DNA of 64,000 nt from UBA4717 sp045577925 (GTDB lineage Bacteria; Bacillota; Clostridia; Oscillospirales; CAG-272), in assembly GCA_045577925.1 (NCBI GenBank), contig JAZNJH010000031.1, forward strand, positions 1 to 64,000, in the 5' to 3' direction. The notes under the pieces are model-generated. The model was not told the DNA's origin. It ran no database searches and worked only from the letters and a program-made list of their open reading frames with translations. Numbering within the stretch: position 1 is the first letter of the stretch; each line of letters starts with the position of its first letter. This document shows positions 8,104 through 17,263 of this stretch, one piece after another. The position numbers and the translations under genes were made by a program.

Positions 8104-9522
8104 ATGAAAAAGATCAGCATTTCTGATATTACACTCAGAAAAATGGCAGAAAACACAAAGACGATTGTCAGCTTTAATGAAAAAACGCTTATTGCCAAAG
8201 AACTAGACCGACTTTGCGTTGACGTTATAGAAACTGCGCCGATTACTAACGGTAAAAAGGATATTTTGTTTTTACATACTGTATCATCGCTCTTGAAAAA
8301 TAGTGTATTGGCTTGTCCGGCAGGTCTTTCAATAGAATCAGTTGAAGAAACCTATGACGCTATAAAAAGTGCAGTAAAGCCGAGAATAATAATATCAGTA
8401 CCTGTCTCAACTGTACAAATGGAATACGTGTGCAAAATGAAGCCGGCAAAATTACTCGAGCATTTAAAGACGCTTACTCAAAAAGCCTGCTCGCTTTGTG
8501 AAGATGTTGAAATTGAATTTTTGGACTGCACCAGAGCAGAATGGGATTATTTGAAATCTACAATTGAAGCGGTAATTTCACTTGGTGTTAAGAATATAAC
8601 CGTTAGTGATAATTCGGGAGATATGCTTCCGAGCGAAACCGGAGATTTTGTAAAAAAACTTTACAGTGAAATTGATGCACTTAACAGCGTTTCCGTTTCT
8701 GTTCTTCTCAATGATAAGATTTCAATGGCAGTAGCCGGTGCTACTGAAGCGATACTTTCCGGTGCAGATAGCATAAAAACGGTTATGGCAGGTGCCGCAA
8801 CACCGACTTTGGGCGCTGTTATCAACGTAATACGCGAACGCGGCGAGACTCTCGGTATTAAAACAGAGATAAACGTAACAAGACTGGAAACTGCTATCGA
8901 TAAATTAAAATACATAACCGAGTCAAAAGGAACCGCTGAAACTCCGTTTGACAAAGGTACTGGCAGTGAAAGTACTGATTCCTTCGAGCTTGCCTCTGAA
9001 TCGTCTATAGGCGATATTGCAGACGTTGTTTCCAGAATGGGTTACGATCTTTCAGACGATGATATGAAGAACGTATATGATGTCTTTGTTAAAGTGTCCT
9101 CGAAGAAGACTGTTGATAAAAAAGAACTTGATTCAATAATTGCAAGCGTTGCAATGCAGGTGCCGTCAACTTATAAGCTTAAAAGCTACGTTATAAACAG
9201 TGGTGATATCATAACGCCTACCGCCAATATCGAACTTGTCAGAGGTGAGCAGGTGCTCCGCGGCTTCTGTGTTGGAGACGGTCCTGTTGAAGCGGCATTT
9301 CTTGCTATCGAAAAAATAACCGGTCACCATTATGAACTTGACGATTTTCAGATACAGTCTGTAACACGCGGTTACGAATCGATGGGTTCAACTCTTGTTA
9401 AACTCCGCCACAACGGCAAAGTGTTCTCGGGTGTCGGAACATCAACAGATATTGTTGGCGCTAGCATCGGTGCTTACATCAGTGCACTCAATAAGATAAG
9501 CTACGAGGAGGGACTTAAGTGA
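8104..9522 (+). CDS. 2-isopropylmalate synthase-like protein with degenerate active site
   Basis: 472 residues from the ATG with GGAGGATTTT upstream. The N-terminal part is a HMGL/LeuA-like TIM barrel (ISDITLR, LDRLCVDVIE, SDNSGD), and about 350-470 is a LeuA-type dimerisation/regulatory domain (SGDIITPTANIEL, GFCVGDGPVEAAF, GVGTSTDIVGAS). The metal site is lost: the usual LRDGEQ reads LRKMAE and the usual HCHND reads VLLND, so the aspartate and both histidines that bind the divalent metal are gone. Classical acetyl-CoA condensation is therefore unlikely. It overlaps the next gene by 4 bases. It could be a regulator, a scaffold, or an enzyme with another reaction. Confidence 0.8.
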   Translation: MKKISISDITLRKMAENTKTIVSFNEKTLIAKELDRLCVDVIETAPITNGKKDILFLHTVSSLLKNSVLACPAGLSIESVEETYDAIKSAVKPRIIISVPVSTVQMEYVCKMKPAKLLEHLKTLTQKACSLCEDVEIEFLDCTRAEWDYLKSTIEAVISLGVKNITVSDNSGDMLPSETGDFVKKLYSEIDALNSVSVSVLLNDKISMAVAGATEAILSGADSIKTVMAGAATPTLGAVINVIRERGETLGIKTEINVTRLETAIDKLKYITESKGTAETPFDKGTGSESTDSFELASESSIGDIADVVSRMGYDLSDDDMKNVYDVFVKVSSKKTVDKKELDSIIASVAMQVPSTYKLKSYVINSGDIITPTANIELVRGEQVLRGFCVGDGPVEAAFLAIEKITGHHYELDDFQIQSVTRGYESMGSTLVKLRHNGKVFSGVGTSTDIVGASIGAYISALNKISYEEGLK

Positions 9523-11975
9523 AATTAGCTTTTTCCACGGATAATTGGAAAGGATATTCTGTCCGTGATTTTATAACGATGGCGCGCGAATACAAATTCA
9601 GCGGCATTGAACTCCATGATGTAAACGAGATTTTAAAAGAAGATATAAAAGATCTGTATTTCACTATTCGCGAGAATAATGTTGTAATTCCATGTGTTGA
9701 TCTTGTAACGGACGTGTTTTCAGATCCTGATGCTGCTATGTCTGAGCTTGATATGGTGGTAAAAGCTGCGGTTCAGCTTCGTGTGCCTTATATCAGAATT
9801 AAATCGAGCGGTGATGCCTCGTCCTTTGTAAGTAAGGCTTTGTCCATAGCAGAGGATAACGGATTCATTCTTTTGATCGAAACAGTTGGTGAATACGCAG
9901 ACACGGCAAAGCTGCGTGAGCTTCTTGAAAGCTTTGCAAGCGATAATGTAGGCGCTCTTTGGGATCTTTATTATCCTTTTAGAGTCTGCGGGGAATCGCC
10001 TGAGAAAACTATTACAAACCTCGGAGCTTTTGTAAAGCATATACATATCAAAGATTCTGACGACAACGGTAATTATAGTCTTATTGGAGAGGGAACGCTT
10101 CCAACAAATGAGATAATAAACGCGCTTAAAAGCGTAAACTATGACGGATATATATCTCTTGAGTGGAATCCGGAATGGGCTGATGAAATAGATACTCCCG
10201 ATATCATATTCCCGCACTTTACAAGCTATATGAGAAGGTACAGAGAGCTTTCAAGAGCAAAGCAGAGCCTTTATGAAAATAAAACTGGAACCGGAAAGTT
10301 TATCTGGAAAAAAGAGGCGCTTATTGATAAGACCTTTTCTCAGGTGCTCGATGCAATGGTAAAGGAGTTTCCTAACCAGTACGCATTCAAGTATACAACG
10401 CTTGACTACACGAGAACCTATTCTGAATTCAGAGATGACGTTGACGAATTCGCCAAGAGTCTTATTGCTCTCGGTGTAAAAGCAGGCTCTCATGTTGCTC
10501 TCTGGGCAACAAACGTTCCTCAGTGGTACATCGCTTTCTGGGCAACCACGAAGATCGGTGCTGTTCTTGTTACAGTAAATACGGCATACAAGATACACGA
10601 AGCCGAATATCTTCTTAAGCAGTCTGATACCCATACGCTTATTATGATCGACGGGTACCGCGATTCAAATTACACGCAGATAATGAAAGAGCTTTGTCCT
10701 GAACTTGAAACAAAGCCTAAATATGGACCGCTTCATTCGAAGAGACTGCCGTTTTTGAGAAATATAATTACAGTCGGTTTTTCTATGAAAGGTGCAATAA
10801 CCTGGGAAAAGGCGCTTGAGCTTGGAAAAAATGTAAGTATTGACGAAGTTAAAATGATGGCTAACGCCGTTGACGTTCACAGTGTTTGCAATATGCAGTA
10901 TACTTCAGGTACAACAGGATTTCCGAAAGGCGTAATGCTTACACACTATAACGTAGTTAATAACGGTAAATGTATTGGCGACAGAATGGATCTCTCAACT
11001 GCCGACAGAATGATGATACAGGTTCCGATGTTTCACTGCTTCGGTATGGTGCTTGCAATGACCGCCACAATGACTCACGGCGGAACGGTCTTACCTCTGC
11101 CGTATTTCTCGCCAAAGAGCGCGCTTGCGTGCGTTGACCGAGAGCATATAACCGCATTTCACGGCGTTCCTACAATGTTTATCGCAATGCTTGAGCATGA
11201 TGATTTTGAAAAGACCGACTTTTCATATATGCGTACAGGTATAATGGCTGGATCCCCTTGCCCCGAGCCGATCATGAATCAGGTTATAAACAGAATGAAT
11301 ATGAAAGAGATCACGATAGTCTACGGTCAGACAGAAGCTTCGCCCGGTTGTACCATGAGCGTTGCCGACGACCCGATAGACGTTCGTGTTTCAACTGTCG
11401 GGCATCCGCTTCCCGAAATCGAGTGCAAAATAATCGACCCCGAAACGGGCGAAGATCTCCCGGACAATATGAACGGCGAATTCGTTGCACGTGGATACAA
11501 TATTATGAAGGGCTACTACAAAATGCCTGCCGCCACAGCAAGTGCAATAGACGCTGACGGCTGGCTCCATACAGGCGACCTTGCTCTCAGAACGCCTGAT
11601 GGCAACTACCGTATTACGGGACGACTCAAGGATATGATAATCCGCGGCGGCGAGAATATATATCCCAAAGAGATCGAAGAGTTTATATACACTCACGAAG
11701 CCGTAAAAGACGTTCAGGTAATCGGTATTCCCGATGAACAGTACGGTGAAGAAATCGTTGCCTGCATAATACTCAAAGAGGGCTATGATCTTACTGAACA
11801 GGATATGAAAGAATACGTGCTTTCACATATGGCAAAGCATAAATGCCCGAAATATATAAGCTATGTAAAAGAATTCCCGATGAATGCAGCAGGAAAGATA
11901 CTCAAATATAAGATGCGCGAGCAGGCGGCAGAGAAGTTTGGTCTTAAAAAGATCGACGGTATCGTTGCTGACTGA
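9519..11975 (+). CDS. Fusion: sugar-isomerase-type TIM barrel + AMP-forming acyl-CoA ligase
   Basis: 818 residues. Residues about 1-250 form an AP-endonuclease-2/xylose-isomerase-like barrel whose metal ligands look intact (Glu in LLIETVG, Asp in ALWDLYYP, His in HIHIKD, Glu in ISLEWNPEW), as in hydroxypyruvate isomerase or inosose dehydratase. Residues about 265-818 are a complete acyl-CoA synthetase: YTSGTTGFPKG near 460, YGQTE, a TGD region, GRLKDMIIRGGENI, and a C-terminal AGKILK lysine near 792. The GTG start overlaps the previous stop, with GAGGAGG upstream. I see no stop or frameshift between the parts. The two activities are not an expected pair, and the substrate is unknown. Confidence 0.85.
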   Translation: MKLAFSTDNWKGYSVRDFITMAREYKFSGIELHDVNEILKEDIKDLYFTIRENNVVIPCVDLVTDVFSDPDAAMSELDMVVKAAVQLRVPYIRIKSSGDASSFVSKALSIAEDNGFILLIETVGEYADTAKLRELLESFASDNVGALWDLYYPFRVCGESPEKTITNLGAFVKHIHIKDSDDNGNYSLIGEGTLPTNEIINALKSVNYDGYISLEWNPEWADEIDTPDIIFPHFTSYMRRYRELSRAKQSLYENKTGTGKFIWKKEALIDKTFSQVLDAMVKEFPNQYAFKYTTLDYTRTYSEFRDDVDEFAKSLIALGVKAGSHVALWATNVPQWYIAFWATTKIGAVLVTVNTAYKIHEAEYLLKQSDTHTLIMIDGYRDSNYTQIMKELCPELETKPKYGPLHSKRLPFLRNIITVGFSMKGAITWEKALELGKNVSIDEVKMMANAVDVHSVCNMQYTSGTTGFPKGVMLTHYNVVNNGKCIGDRMDLSTADRMMIQVPMFHCFGMVLAMTATMTHGGTVLPLPYFSPKSALACVDREHITAFHGVPTMFIAMLEHDDFEKTDFSYMRTGIMAGSPCPEPIMNQVINRMNMKEITIVYGQTEASPGCTMSVADDPIDVRVSTVGHPLPEIECKIIDPETGEDLPDNMNGEFVARGYNIMKGYYKMPAATASAIDADGWLHTGDLALRTPDGNYRITGRLKDMIIRGGENIYPKEIEEFIYTHEAVKDVQVIGIPDEQYGEEIVACIILKEGYDLTEQDMKEYVLSHMAKHKCPKYISYVKEFPMNAAGKILKYKMREQAAEKFGLKKIDGIVAD

Positions 11976-11990
11976 TGAAAGGATATGATT

Positions 11991-13271
11991 ATGAATAATT
12001 ACAATATAGAAACCAACTGTATCCGTGGCGGTTATACTCCTAAAAACGGAGAGCCGCGTCAGATACCGATCGTGCAGAGCACAACGTTCAAATATGATAC
12101 AAGCGAGGATATGGCGAAGCTATTCGACCTTGAAGCGAGCGGATATTTCTATACCCGTCTCCAGAATCCTACAAACGATTACGCAGCAGCAAAGATATGC
12201 AAGCTTGAGGGCGGAACGGCTGCAATGCTCACTTCTTCAGGTCAGGCAGCTTCGTTCTTCAGTATTTTCAATATAGCAGGTGCTGGCGACCACGTAGTAT
12301 GCTCATCGTGCATATACGGCGGTACATACAATCTTTTCTCGGTTACAATGAAGAGAATGGGTATTGATTTTACTTTCATTTCTCCTGAATGCACTGACGA
12401 AGAATTTAATAGTGCATTCAGAGAAAATACAAAAGCGGTATTTGCTGAAACGATCGCAAACCCTGCGCTTACAGTTCTTGATATTGAGCGCTTTGCCGAT
12501 TTTGCACACGCTCACGGCGTACCGCTTATAGTCGACAACACCTTCGCAACTCCTATAAACTGCAGACCTTTTGAGTGGGGTGCTGACATTGTAGTGCATT
12601 CTACAACAAAGTATATGGATGGTCATTCGGCACTTGTAGGCGGATGTATCGTTGATTCAGGTAAGTTTGACTGGACAAAATACCCTGACAAGTTCCCGGG
12701 CCTTTGCACTCCTGACGAAAGCTATCATGGAATAACATATACTGAGCGCTTCGGGCTTGAAGGTGCATATATTACAAAAGCTACTGCGCAGTTAATGCGT
12801 GACCTTGGCTCAATTCAATCGCCGCAAAACGCATATCTGCTTAACCTCAGCCTTGAAAGCCTTCACGTAAGAATGAAGAGACATTGTGAAAACGGACTTG
12901 CCATTGCAGAGTTTTTAAGCAAGCACCCGAAGGTTGAATCGGTAAAATATTGCGGACTCAAGGGTGATAAGTATTATGATCTTGCACAGAAATATCTTAA
13001 GAATGGTTCGTGCGGCGTAGTAAGCTTTGAGATTAAGGGCACAAGAGAAGATGCCGAAAAGATTATGAAGAAGCTTAAGCTTGCAATTATCGCAACGCAT
13101 GTTGCAGATGCACAGACGTGTTGTTTACACCCAGCAAGCTCAACTCACCGTCAGATGAGCGATGATGAACTTGCAAGAGCAGGTATATCCCCAAAAACTA
13201 TCAGATTCTCATGTGGTCTTGAAAACAGTGCAGATATAATTGCAGACCTTGCACAAGCCCTTGAAGACTGA
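11991..13271 (+). CDS. metY: O-acetylhomoserine sulfhydrylase (aminocarboxypropyltransferase)
   Basis: 426 residues, a normal length for the Cys/Met-metabolism PLP family. The PLP lysine is Lys207 in VVHSTTKYMDG, with the upstream SSGQAAS phosphate-binding part and the VDNTFATP aspartate. The C-terminal HPASSTHRQ and IRFSCGLEN motifs fit MetY. It makes homocysteine from O-acetylhomoserine and sulfide. The ATG at 11991 has better spacing from AAAGGA than the one at 11985. The next gene encodes the enzyme that makes its substrate. MetY relatives can also use other thiols. Confidence 0.92.
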   Translation: MNNYNIETNCIRGGYTPKNGEPRQIPIVQSTTFKYDTSEDMAKLFDLEASGYFYTRLQNPTNDYAAAKICKLEGGTAAMLTSSGQAASFFSIFNIAGAGDHVVCSSCIYGGTYNLFSVTMKRMGIDFTFISPECTDEEFNSAFRENTKAVFAETIANPALTVLDIERFADFAHAHGVPLIVDNTFATPINCRPFEWGADIVVHSTTKYMDGHSALVGGCIVDSGKFDWTKYPDKFPGLCTPDESYHGITYTERFGLEGAYITKATAQLMRDLGSIQSPQNAYLLNLSLESLHVRMKRHCENGLAIAEFLSKHPKVESVKYCGLKGDKYYDLAQKYLKNGSCGVVSFEIKGTREDAEKIMKKLKLAIIATHVADAQTCCLHPASSTHRQMSDDELARAGISPKTIRFSCGLENSADIIADLAQALED

Positions 13272-13285
13272 GAAAGGCGGATATG

Positions 13286-14197
13286 ATGCCGATTAAAATA
13301 CCAAACGATTTGCCGGCTGTCAAGGTCCTTAACGCGGAAAACATCTTCGTTATGACCGAAACGCGTGCGATCACACAGGACATACGTCCGTTAAAGATTT
13401 TAATTTTGAATCTGATGCCGTTGAAGATTGACACTGAAACTCAGCTTTCAAGGTTACTCGGAAACTCACCTCTTCAGGTAGAAATTGATCTTATTTGTAC
13501 AAAAAGCCACAATTCTAAAAACGTATCTTCCGGACATCTTCAGGCATTTTACAAGCATTTTGATGACGTAAAAGATAATAAATACGACGGAATGATAATA
13601 ACAGGCGCTCCCGTTGAACATCTTGAATTTGAAGATGTCGACTATTGGAGTGAGCTTTGTGAAATTATGGAATGGTCTAAAAAGATGGTACACAGCACCT
13701 TCCATATATGCTGGGGCGCGCAGGCAGGTCTTTATTACCACTTTGGTATACAGAAGCACAGACTTGATGAAAAATTATTCGGTGTGTTCAGGCACCGGGT
13801 AGAGAGAAAAACGTCTATGCTTTTCAGAGGCTTTGACGACGTGTTTAATGTTCCTCATTCCAGATACACCACAGTATACAGAAAAGACATTGAAAACGTA
13901 CCCGAGCTGCGTATACTTGCTTCGTCGGACGAAGCCGGCATATTTTCAGTAAGCACCGACAACGGCAGACAGGTATTCATAACAGGCCACCCGGAATATG
14001 ACCCGGATACGCTCAAAAAAGAATATCTGAGAGATAAAGAAGCCGGACTTGGTACCGCGAAGCCTAAAAATTACTTTGACGGCGACGATATCGAAAATCC
14101 GCTTTCAACCTGGCGTTCACATGCTAATCTTTTATACTCGAATTGGCTCAATTATTACGTATATCAGACAACACCATATGATATAACGCAAATCTAA
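13286..14197 (+). CDS. metA: Homoserine O-acetyltransferase (MetA type)
   Basis: 303 residues. Started at MPIKIP, the family numbering falls into place: the nucleophile Cys142 in HICWGAQA and the His235/Glu237 pair in TGHPEY. Position 111 is Glu (GAPVE), the residue known to favour acetyl-CoA over succinyl-CoA in this family, which matches the neighbouring MetY that uses O-acetylhomoserine. First committed step of methionine synthesis from homoserine. AAAGGCGG lies upstream, and an ATG three bases earlier is less likely. Confidence 0.93.
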   Translation: MPIKIPNDLPAVKVLNAENIFVMTETRAITQDIRPLKILILNLMPLKIDTETQLSRLLGNSPLQVEIDLICTKSHNSKNVSSGHLQAFYKHFDDVKDNKYDGMIITGAPVEHLEFEDVDYWSELCEIMEWSKKMVHSTFHICWGAQAGLYYHFGIQKHRLDEKLFGVFRHRVERKTSMLFRGFDDVFNVPHSRYTTVYRKDIENVPELRILASSDEAGIFSVSTDNGRQVFITGHPEYDPDTLKKEYLRDKEAGLGTAKPKNYFDGDDIENPLSTWRSHANLLYSNWLNYYVYQTTPYDITQI

Positions 14198-14217
14198 ATA
14201 GATTAGGAGAGAAAACA

Positions 14218-15279
14218 ATGCTTGATATTAAAATCACCAAAACAGAAACACCAAAAGAGAAAACAACATCAAATCTGGGCTTCGGTCGTTATTTTTCCGA
14301 CCACATGTTTATGATGGATTATTCGAGAGAAAAAGGCTGGTATGATGCAAGAATAGTTCCGTATCAGAATCTCTGCCTCTCACCTGCGGCAACAGTATTC
14401 CACTACGGTGCTGAAATTTTCGAAGGACTCAAGGCATACAGACGTGCTGACGGCGAAGTACAGCTTTTCAGACCTATTGAAAACGTAAAAAGAATGAATA
14501 ACTCTGCTGAAAGACTCAGACTTCCACAGATGCCCGAAGAAGATATGCTCCAGGCTATAACAGAGCTTGTTAAGCTTGAAAAAGACTGGGTTCCATCAGG
14601 CGAAGGCGAATCCCTTTATATCCGTCCGTTCTTGTTCGGAAACGATGACAAGCTTGGCGTACACTCTATCGAAAACGCTCGTTTTGTAATCATCACTTCA
14701 CCCAGCGGCAGCTATTATGCAGCTGGTATCAATCCTGTAAAGATCATGATCGAAACAGAAGACGTAAGAGCTGTACGCGGCGGTACAGGTTATGCAAAGT
14801 GCGGCGGTAACTATGCTGCATCAAACAGAGCGGGAGAAATAGCAGAGCAGAAGGGATATGCTCAGGTGCTTTGGCTTGACGGTGTTGAAAGAAAATATAT
14901 CGAAGAAGTCGGCGCAATGAACGTAATGTTCAAAATAGACGGAGAAATAATCACTCCTGAACTGACAGGCTCTATCTTGCCCGGAATCACAAGAAAATCA
15001 TGCCTTGAGCTACTCAGAAACGAAGGCTATAAGGTATCCGAAAGACTTCTTTCGATCAACGAACTCATAGAAGCGCTTGAAGCAGGCAAGCTTGAAGAGG
15101 CTTGGGGATGCGGAACAGCAGCTGTTGTTTCTCCTATCGGCGAGCTTTTCTATAATGATAAAACTTATACCGTAAACAACGGCAAGATAGGTGAGGTTAC
15201 ACAAATGCTTTACAATAAACTCACAGGCATTCAGTGGGGCAAGATCGAGGATAAGTACAATTGGACTTTAAAGATATAA
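14218..15279 (+). CDS. ilvE: Branched-chain amino acid aminotransferase
   Basis: 353 residues, class IV PLP aminotransferase of the long (BCAT) type. The PLP lysine is Lys194 in TGYAKCGGNYA. Other family parts are FHYGAEIFEGLKAYR, YIRPFLFG, EEVGAMNVMF and GSILPGITR. It interconverts valine, leucine and isoleucine with their 2-oxoacids. In this operon it would use or supply the 2-oxoacids handled by the ferredoxin oxidoreductase downstream. TAGGAGAG precedes the ATG. The next gene starts inside its last codons. Confidence 0.95.
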   Translation: MLDIKITKTETPKEKTTSNLGFGRYFSDHMFMMDYSREKGWYDARIVPYQNLCLSPAATVFHYGAEIFEGLKAYRRADGEVQLFRPIENVKRMNNSAERLRLPQMPEEDMLQAITELVKLEKDWVPSGEGESLYIRPFLFGNDDKLGVHSIENARFVIITSPSGSYYAAGINPVKIMIETEDVRAVRGGTGYAKCGGNYAASNRAGEIAEQKGYAQVLWLDGVERKYIEEVGAMNVMFKIDGEIITPELTGSILPGITRKSCLELLRNEGYKVSERLLSINELIEALEAGKLEEAWGCGTAAVVSPIGELFYNDKTYTVNNGKIGEVTQMLYNKLTGIQWGKIEDKYNWTLKI

Positions 15280-15938
15280 AGCGTGTTACGATCTTTGCCG
15301 GACATTACGGAAGCGGTAAAACAAACATCGCTGTAAATTACGCGCTTAATATAAGTGTTACCGGCAAACAAACGGTAATTGCCGACCTCGATATTGTAAA
15401 TCCGTATTTCAGAACCAAAGATGCATCTGATGTTCTTAGCAAGAATGATATAAAGCTTATATCTTCGCCTTACGCCAATACAAACGTTGATACACCGGCG
15501 CTCCCTGCAGAAGCATATTCTGTTATACATAACAAAAATAACCATGCCATAATCGACGTTGGCGGCGACGACAGAGGAGCGCTTGCTCTCGGAAGATTTT
15601 CCAAGGATATTTTAGCGGAAGATAATTACGAGTTGTTATTTGTGATAAACAAATACAGATATCTCACTGCTGATGTACCCTCGACAGTAGAGGTAATGCG
15701 CGAAATTGAAAATGCATGCGGTATCAGATTCACGGGAATTGTCAACAACTCAAATCTTGGCGACGAAACAACCGCACAGAATGTTATCGATAGTTTGAGC
15801 TACGCTGACGAAGTTTCAAAAATCACAGGACTAAGAGTCAAATTTACTGCTGTAAAAGAAGATATAGCGGGGGCATTGAAAGATATAATTTTGGAAATAA
15901 TGCCGATAAAGATTTACGTAAAGCAGTTTTTGTCATAA
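15261..15938 (+). CDS. MinD/ParA/CobQ-type P-loop ATPase of unknown role
   Basis: 225 residues. A P-loop GHYGSGKTNIA near residue 13 is followed by a VIADLDIVNPYFRT switch region and a late VNNSNLG segment, typical of SIMIBI-class ATPases (MinD, ParA, NifH-maturation and CO-dehydrogenase accessory types). The TTG start overlaps ilvE by 19 bases, with GAGG 11 bases upstream. The gene sits between ilvE and the ferredoxin subunit, so a role in assembling or controlling the iron-sulfur oxidoreductase is possible but is only inference. No DNA-partition partner gene is nearby. Confidence 0.78.
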   Translation: MDFKDIKRVTIFAGHYGSGKTNIAVNYALNISVTGKQTVIADLDIVNPYFRTKDASDVLSKNDIKLISSPYANTNVDTPALPAEAYSVIHNKNNHAIIDVGGDDRGALALGRFSKDILAEDNYELLFVINKYRYLTADVPSTVEVMREIENACGIRFTGIVNNSNLGDETTAQNVIDSLSYADEVSKITGLRVKFTAVKEDIAGALKDIILEIMPIKIYVKQFLS

Positions 15939-15962
15939 ATTTCGAAAGAAAGGAATAAAACA

Positions 15963-16166
15963 ATGGCTAAAGTAACTTTTTTAGAAAACATGTGTAAGGG
16001 GTGCGGACTTTGTGTCAGCGCATGCCCTAAAAAGATTGTTGAGCTTTCAGATAAGCTTAACGCAAAGGGGTACAGACCTGCAAGAATAACAGATCAGGAT
16101 AAGTGTATCGGATGCGCATTTTGCGCAACCATGTGCCCTGACTGTGTTATAACTGTTGAGAAATAA
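15963..16166 (+). CDS. vorD: 2-oxoacid:ferredoxin oxidoreductase, delta (2[4Fe-4S]) subunit
   Basis: 67 residues with two full cluster motifs, CKGCGLCVSACP and CIGCAFCATMCP, so a bacterial 2[4Fe-4S] ferredoxin. It is the first of four adjacent genes in the usual D-B-A-C order of branched-chain or 2-oxoglutarate ferredoxin oxidoreductases, and would pass electrons between the TPP site and external ferredoxin. AAAGGAA precedes the ATG. The substrate class (branched-chain versus 2-oxoglutarate) is inferred from the ilvE neighbour. Confidence 0.9.
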   Translation: MAKVTFLENMCKGCGLCVSACPKKIVELSDKLNAKGYRPARITDQDKCIGCAFCATMCPDCVITVEK

Positions 16167-16183
16167 GAGAGGAAGTGAATATA

Positions 16184-17242
16184 ATGGGAGAAAAGGTACT
16201 TATGAAAGGTAACGAAGCTATGGCTGAAGCCGCTATAATGGCAGGCTGTCACCATTACTTCGGTTATCCGATAACTCCTCAGACTGAGGTTGCCGCATAT
16301 ATGTCAAAAAGACTTCCAAAAATTGACGGTGGAGTATTTTTGCAGGCTGAAAGCGAAATCGCTGCTATAAATATGGTAATAGGAGTTGCATCAACTGGTA
16401 AAAGAGTAATGACGTCGTCGTCAAGCCCCGGAATTTCGCTTAAGAGCGAGGGTATTTCTTATCTTGCAGGATGTGACCTTCCGGCACTTATTGTAAACGT
16501 TCAGAGAGGCGGCCCCGGACTCGGTGGCATTCAGCCTTCACAGTCTGACTATTTCCAGGCAACAAGAGGAAGCGGCCACGGCGACTATCATATGATCGTT
16601 TTAGCGCCTGCATCGGTTCAGGAAATGGTAAACCTTACGTTCAAGGGATTTGATCTCGCCGATAAATACAGAATGACATCCATGATCCTTGCAGACGGTA
16701 CTATGGGACAGATGATGGAACCTGTATCGCTTGATCTTGGAGAAGTTAAGAGGTACGATAAATCATGGGCACTTACAGGCACAAAGCTCGAAAGAAAGCC
16801 TAACATTGTAAACTCGCTCTTCTTAAAGCCTGACGAGCTTGAAGTATTTAACTTCAACCGTTTTGACAGATATAAGACTATCGAAGAAAACGAAGTTATG
16901 TACGAAGAATACAAGATGGAAGATGCTGAAATATGCATAGTTGCTTTCGGTGTTGCTTCGCGTGTATCACAGAACGCGATTGACGCGGCTCGCGCTAAGG
17001 GCATCAAGGTTGGTATGATTCGTCCTATCACGCTCTGGCCGTTCCCCAAAAAGCCGCTTTTAGCTGCTGCAGACAAAGTTAAGGCTTTCGTATCGGTTGA
17101 ACTTAACATGGGTCAGATGAAAGAAGATATAGAGCTTGCAACACGTTGCAAGAAGCCTGTACTTCTGGCTAACCGTACAGGAGGAATGATTCCTACCGTT
17201 GAAAATATACTCGCAAAAATTGATGAAGCGGATAAAATATAA
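16184..17242 (+). CDS. vorB: 2-oxoacid:ferredoxin oxidoreductase, alpha subunit (VorB/KorA)
   Basis: 352 residues from the ATG with GAGAGGA ten bases upstream; a GTG at 16175 is too close to that site. The pyrimidine-binding TPP domain (FGYPITPQTEVAAYM, QAESEIAAINMVIGVA, GGPGLGG) is followed by the domain II region (VGMIRPITLWPFP). With the beta subunit it converts 2-oxoacid + CoA + oxidised ferredoxin to acyl-CoA + CO2 + reduced ferredoxin; many anaerobes run it in reverse to fix CO2. The C-terminal part resembles VorB more than KorA to my eye. Confidence 0.92.
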   Translation: MGEKVLMKGNEAMAEAAIMAGCHHYFGYPITPQTEVAAYMSKRLPKIDGGVFLQAESEIAAINMVIGVASTGKRVMTSSSSPGISLKSEGISYLAGCDLPALIVNVQRGGPGLGGIQPSQSDYFQATRGSGHGDYHMIVLAPASVQEMVNLTFKGFDLADKYRMTSMILADGTMGQMMEPVSLDLGEVKRYDKSWALTGTKLERKPNIVNSLFLKPDELEVFNFNRFDRYKTIEENEVMYEEYKMEDAEICIVAFGVASRVSQNAIDAARAKGIKVGMIRPITLWPFPKKPLLAAADKVKAFVSVELNMGQMKEDIELATRCKKPVLLANRTGGMIPTVENILAKIDEADKI

Positions 17243-17263
17243 GGAAAGGAAGGCTTTTGGATA

